Positions 58,743 to 64,000 of a stretch of DNA of 64,000 bases are shown in pieces. Every line of letters starts with the position of its first letter. The first letter of the stretch is position 1. The translations under genes and the position numbers were made by a program. The notes under the pieces were generated by a model, which did no database searches, was not told where the DNA came from, and saw nothing but the letters and a program-made list of their open reading frames with translations. Source of the stretch: Nicotiana tabacum (Eukaryota; Streptophyta; Magnoliopsida; Solanales; Solanaceae); NCBI RefSeq assembly GCF_000715075.1, contig NC_134084.1:104797411-104861410 (forward strand). Reading direction: 5' to 3'.

Positions 58743-61700
58743 TGTCACGACCCCAAACCGGACCCGGTCGTGATGGCGCCTCTCGTGAAGACAAGGCCAG
58801 CCGACACAATCCCCAAATCCATTTCAATAATTTTAATAGATCAATCTAAGCCTTTTTAATTAATCGGATATTGCATAATGTAAATTTAAATGAACAGTAT
58901 GGAAATAGATACAGCCCGACATCGGGGTGTCACAAGTCACGAGCATCTACTAAGGTCTGAAATACAACTAAATTCTAAAAATATACTAAATACAGTCTAA
59001 TGACATCAAAAGGGAAAGAAGCAGTGCTGCGGACGTCGGGCAACTACCTCGCTAAACTCCAATGACTCTGCCTCTGCTCAACCAATACCTGATACCGGGT
59101 GCAGAAATACCTGAATCTACACATAAGGTGCAAGGAGTAAAGTGAGTACTCCAACTCAGTGAGTAACAATCATAAATAAAGGCTGAGCGATAAGAAATCA
59201 CAAAAAGTGTATCAACATGCTGTATAGAAGTAGTACAAAACCATTAAGAAAGCAATGAAGCTGTGAAATCTCTTAAAGCATCTTAGCTCAGTTTAAACTT
59301 CTTTAAAAATGACTTTTTCAACATTTAAGCAATTGAATGCAAAGCAATTAGAACAGATAAGTACAGAAAATCCGCCCCTCGGACACAAATACACAATTAA
59401 CCAGGTAAATGACAAGCAATAAGAAAGATAAACACATAAAGGTTCGCTCCTTGGGCACAACGTCGACAATTCTTCCCCTCGGGCAATATCTCAGAACAAT
59501 ACCAGCCCCTCGGTCTATATCTCACATCACAATGGATACCCGCGCTCACTGGGGGTGTACAGACTCCTGGAGGGGCCCCTTACGGCCCAAGCACAATATC
59601 AAGCCATCTCGTGGCATCATCTCTAGGCTCTCGACCTCATATCAACAAGCCACCTCGTGGCGTACATATCTCAGGCCCTCGGCCTCATAATCAAAATCAA
59701 TGTATCACCGATGCGGCGTGCAACCCGACCCAAAAGTATCCTCACAACACAGGCCCTCGGCCTTACTCAGTCAAAAATCACATAAGCCACTCGGGCAACA
59801 GTAAAACATGATGCTCAGCCCAAAATATTATTTGAATATCATTTCAAGTGTTAAAGTAGAATAAACATGGCTGAGTTTTTGAAAACAGTAGAATATAGCA
59901 TGACTGAGTACAAGTTTAATGTCTAAATAGTGAGGAAATACCAATAAAAATCCCAGAACGGTTCAAATAGCTGGCACGAGGCCTAAATATGGCATTCAGG
60001 CCAAAACATGATGATAGCAAATAGTATTCAATCAAATACGCAGTAAAACAGTCATTCAGGATGGACTAAGCACAATCCCCAATAGTGCACGACCCCATGC
60101 TCTTCATCTAGCATGTGCGTCAAATCAATATAGCACAACGATGTGCAATCCGGGGTTTCATACCCTCAGGACAACATTTACAATCATTACTCACTTCAAT
60201 CCGGTCAAATCTCTAGCCCGCGATGCCTTTGCCCGCACGAACTGACCTCCGGATGCTCCAAATCTAGCCACAATCAGTACGTAATCATTAAAATATGCTA
60301 AGGGAACAAAGCCCACTCGAAAATATCCACTTTACATCAAAAATCCCAAAATTGCTCAAACCCGACCCACGTCTCGGAATCCGATAAAAATCACATCAAT
60401 AGAATCCTCATCCACTCACGAGTCTACCCATATCAATTCCATCAAAATTCGGCCTCAATCGCCCATTCAAATCCCCAAAAGAAATCTCAAACTTTTTCTT
60501 CCATCTTTCCCCAATTTTCACTATAATTTCTCAAATTAAATGATGAAATTCAAGACTAAATCATGAAATTAAACCAAATATGAGTGAAGAATACTAACCC
60601 CATTAGCTCCACTAAAAATCTCCTCAAATTTCACCTTCTCCCGAGCTCTCCAATGGTTTTTATGAAATTGGACTTAAACCCTCGTTTTCAAAATATAATC
60701 TGACTGCTCAGGCATTTCTTCATCGTGAACGCGACATAACCCTCGCGTTCGTGAAGCACACTGCTTCACAGAGCAAAATTCCTTCTATGCGAACGTGATA
60801 ATCTTCTCACGAACGCGAAGCACAGCAAACTCAATAGGTCGCGAACACGACCTCTACTGTGTGAACGCGTAGAACAAAAGCATTGGGGACCTAACTATCC
60901 CCCTTCCTCTATGCGAACACGACAGGAGACTCGCGAACGCGATGACCAGAGACCACACACCTTAGCGATCGCGGAACCATCTTCACGAACGCGAAGTCCA
61001 ACTCCATAGCCTCACACCTTAACCCTTCGCTAACGCGAAGACCAAAAACCTGCAACACCAACAATAGAAATTCTGCAAATTTTTCACAATATGAAATGGC
61101 CTGATTGACCACCCGAAACTCACCCGAGGCCCTCGGGAACTCAACCAAGCATGCTAACACATCCCATAACATCATTCAAACTTGTTCCAACCTTCAGAAT
61201 GCAAAAAACAACATCAAAACACCAAAATCACATCGGATTCAAGCTTAAGAATTTCAAGAACTTCCAAATTATGCTTTTGATAAAAAACCCAACCAAACCA
61301 CATCCGAATGACCTGAAATTTTGCACATACGTCACAAATGACACAACGGAGCTACTGCAAGTTTCAAAATTCCATTCCGACCCCTATATCAAAATCTCAC
61401 CTATCAACCGGAAAACGCCAAAATTTTAATTTCGCCAATTAAAGCCTAAACCTTCCACGAACTTCCAAAATGCATTCCGATCAAGCTGCTAAGTCCCAAA
61501 TCACCTAACGGAGCTAACCAAGTCATAAAAATTCCGATCCGAGATCATATACCAACAAGTCAAATTTTGGTCAAACTTTTCAAATTTCAAGTTTCAAACT
61601 GAGAACTGTTCTTCCAAATTCATTCCGATTACCCTGAAAACCAAAACCAATGATTTACATAAGTCATAATCCATCACACGGGGCAAGTCATGCCTGAGAA

Positions 61701-61748
61701 CTGACGAGCAAAGTGCAACAGCTCAAAACGACCGGTCGGGTCGTTACA
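58743..61748 (-). mobile_element. 3' LTR of the second Tekay-like element
   Basis: 3006 bp. Contains CCCTCGG-type micro-repeats (about 59420-59770) and a cluster of GCGAACGCGA motifs (60720-61040). No coding frames of interest. Confidence 0.85.
60720..61040. repeat. GCGAACGCGA motif cluster
   Basis: About ten occurrences of CGAACGCGA or its complement within 320 bp of otherwise AT-rich LTR, in both orientations. Confidence 0.7.
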
Positions 61749-61762
61749 TTCCCCCACTTAAA
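61749..61762 (-). other. Polypurine tract of the second Tekay-like element
   Basis: On the minus strand TTTAAGTGGGGGAA adjoins the LTR start. Confidence 0.8.
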
Positions 61763-62900
61763 CATACGTTCATCCTCGAACGTGTCCAGAGTTGTTCCAA
61801 AAGCCAACCAATCGCTGAATAATGTTACCATGCATATACCTGGGGGTGATACCACATCACCCTATCTCATATGGGTCCGATAATACAATGTAACTGAAAT
61901 TCCACAATCCAACCTAGCCCATAAACCTTAGAACCACATCTCACTTCTGAAATCATCCACAAGATCATAATCTCACATCTATACCCTGAATAAGCCCGAA
62001 CAAGCTGTAATAACCTATACCTGCAACTTCAGGTGAAATCATATGATATACCACATAACTCAAATACTTGTAGTGATAACTTCTAATCACGACTGCTGTG
62101 TACTCGAATACTGATAGAAAACCTCTTATCAACTAAAGTCTCATTCCAACACTTTCATATACTGCCAATGATAAATGAAACACGTGGTAAGCCATAGTCA
62201 CTTCTCAAATCAACCATTCGCGAAGCCACCTCTCCTTTGGTAAATATCATAACAACTTTCTGAGCCGAACCTCGATATTATCCTTCCAACATGCTGAAAT
62301 TGAATTCGTTTGTATTCGTTAAAGACCCCAACGATCTTATCTAATCCAACATCATCACTCTAGTGACATGGCACATCAATATAGGCTAAGGTGCAACTTG
62401 TGCAATCCGCGCACCAATAAGCAACGATCCGAACATACTCAAATCATGAAAATGATTCAAACAAAAGAGCTGTACCGCAAGCTCACCAGTACCACCAATA
62501 CAATGCTGAAAACCAGTCACACATCATAGAAATAGAACACATGAATCTAACCCGCATAATTACACCGTCCACATAGATTCGCTCTAATGTGCGACCTCAT
62601 CCAAACACTAGTCCATATGAAACACCTCAAGTCACTATGTTCAAAAATCGACAACCATGTGCAATATGATGTCTAAAACCAAAGCAATCATCATAACCAC
62701 CCTGAAACAATTGACATAACATTACACATACCCGAAGGGACACAACTGATACGCCATCCACCGAGCAATACCCAGTACTCTTTCCCACTCGACTTCTACT
62801 ATGAAATCCCAATGGAACCGCACCATCTGTGCCTATAACCAACAAATCATAACATCTCGCAACACAAAAAAGTAATTCATAGATCACCTCATAACACTAA
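61763..62900 (-). other. Degenerate interior of the second Tekay-like element
   Basis: Where pol should lie on the minus strand I find no recognisable RT, RNase H or integrase block; many stops in all frames. Either deleted or decayed beyond recognition by eye. Confidence 0.45.
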
Positions 62901-63611
62901 TAGCTCAATAACAACCGAATCAACACATCCCTCACCAATAGCGACTCGAAGTCAACAAAGCCGTCTTGATGCAGAACACACATCCATATAGGTCTACCAA
63001 TGAACCCCTTATTAAGGAGTTCCCAAAGTTGTTCCTTCCACTCATTTAACTCCGTCGGGTGCTATACGATACGGTGCCCAGTACCAAATCAATACAAAAA
63101 TCAATAACCCTGCCCGACAACATGCCCGGCCACAAGAAACACATCCGAAAAGTACCTCACTACCGGAACTGAATCAATAGTAGGAGTCTCTGCCCTGACA
63201 TCCATCACGAAAGCCCAAATAAGAAAGACAATCCTTCCTAGCCATCCGCTGGGTCTTACAATATAAAACCACCCGACTAGGACATGAAATCCGTCGAACC
63301 TCACCACTCAATCCGTGGCATTCCCGGCATAGCTAACATTGCCGCCTTAGCGCAATATTCCAGAATAACACGACACGAAGACAACCAGTCTATACCCAAT
63401 ATTACATCAGAATCTAACATACCAAGAAACACAAGATCCACTTGGGTCTCCAAACCCCGATAGTCACTAAGCAGTGCCAATTCACACGACCCACAACCAC
63501 AACATAGCCTAAATATGAGAACTCCCAGTCTCCAACTCCATATAGCACATGAATCACCATACCTGATCCCAGTTCTGCCATCTGAATACATACTACACCC
63601 TTAATACCCAA
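62900..63611 (-). pseudogene. Protease region and RT linker of the second Tekay-like element
   Basis: DSDVILGIDWLSSC and MPGMPRIEW (63301-63450) are the end of a gypsy retropepsin domain. TPTIDSVPVVRYFSDVF (about 63140-63190) is the usual linker into RT, and a short RT-like block (LLNKGFIG) lies near 63000. Frames change near 63304 and stops follow 63101. Confidence 0.65.
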
Positions 63612-64000
63612 TCATTCCACGAGAGATACTAAAAAATTCTTCTGTGCCACCAAGCAGACTCGAATATCAGTAGTCGATCTAATAAGAAGGTGCCGCAATA
63701 CTACCGAAGTACCATCAACTTAATCACATTACCTTTTTCTGAAACATATACCCTCGTCAAATCACCCCAATTAGCAATACCATTTCCTTAATCATCTGAA
63801 GATCATTTCCCAAATCATATGAAGCTCATTTCCCTAATTATTTGGAGCTCAATTATCTAATTATCTGAAACTGCTTGTGCTGCCTAAGAATAGTGACCTT
63901 CCTTTCAGAACTGATCCGTGACCTTACACATGCAAATCTAAGTCTTGCACAATATACCGCATATACCATACCCTCCTAAGGTAAACATGAGAACTTCATA
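63612..64000. other. Window edge, interior of the same element
   Basis: Presumed gag/protease side of the element; no frame could be identified. A short repeat ATCATTTCCC/GAAGCTCATTTCCC at 63790-63850 is noted. Confidence 0.35.

Larger units (their letters stand above)
58743..64000 (-). mobile_element. Second Tekay-like chromovirus, incomplete at window edge
   Basis: Minus-strand element inserted in the copia RT. A complete 3' LTR (58743-61748), polypurine tract and the 3' interior are visible; the 5' part lies beyond the right edge. LTR termini (TGTAACGACCC and GGTCGTGACA in minus orientation) resemble those of the 12.8-23.5 kb element, so the two are related families. Confidence 0.85.

Overview
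The window looks like nuclear DNA of a solanaceous plant, most likely a Nicotiana-type genome. The reasons are a spliced host gene of the plant SMG7 family, nested Ty3/gypsy and Ty1/copia retrotransposons, an integrated pararetrovirus resembling the tobacco endogenous pararetroviruses, and a fragment of a solanaceous xyloglucanase-inhibitor-type gene. This assignment rests on recognition of families; no search was possible.

Layout. 1-1295: 3' end and 3' LTR of a plus-strand LTR element. 1306-3076: the 5' part only (LTR, PBS, gag) of a minus-strand copia element. 3148-3327: a MITE-like inverted repeat. 3387-33371: one minus-strand Ty3/gypsy element of the Tat lineage (about 14.5 kb net), with gag, protease, RT, RNase H, a second archaeal-type RNase H and integrase. 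It also has tandem repeats and an antisense plant-mobile-domain (PMD) gene between integrase and the 3' LTR. Two later elements sit inside that antisense gene. One (7101-11770) is a chromovirus derivative that has lost RT and RNase H and all three catalytic residues of integrase. The other (12761-23512) is a young Tekay-like chromovirus with 2.7-kb LTRs that are nearly identical.

33739-41892: one genome length of an endogenous caulimovirid, opened within the pol gene and decayed by stops and frameshifts, lying between two copies of a 120-bp host segment. 41893-45477: AT-rich intergenic DNA with MITE-like repeats.

About 45.48-52.5 kb: the only apparently functional host gene, SMG7 (nonsense-mediated decay factor, EST1 family). 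It has a 5'UTR intron carrying a SINE-like insertion, six exons and good candidates for two introns downstream of the stop codon. 52.5-54.6 kb: intergenic. 54620-55160: truncated pepsin-like/xyloglucanase-inhibitor-like pseudogene ending at a MITE. 55342-58742: a plus-strand copia element truncated in RT by a second Tekay-like element (58743 to beyond the right edge) whose 3.0-kb LTR is complete.

How it fits together: apart from SMG7 nothing here looks like a working host gene. The window is a nested transposon archive. Relative ages read from nesting and LTR similarity (by eye) are: Tat element oldest, the RT-less chromovirus next, the Tekay-like element at 12.8-23.5 kb youngest. The most unusual items are the antisense PMD gene carried by the Tat element and twice interrupted, the RT-less element with a disarmed integrase, the virus insertion with duplicated host flank, and the probable NMD-triggering 3'UTR introns of SMG7.
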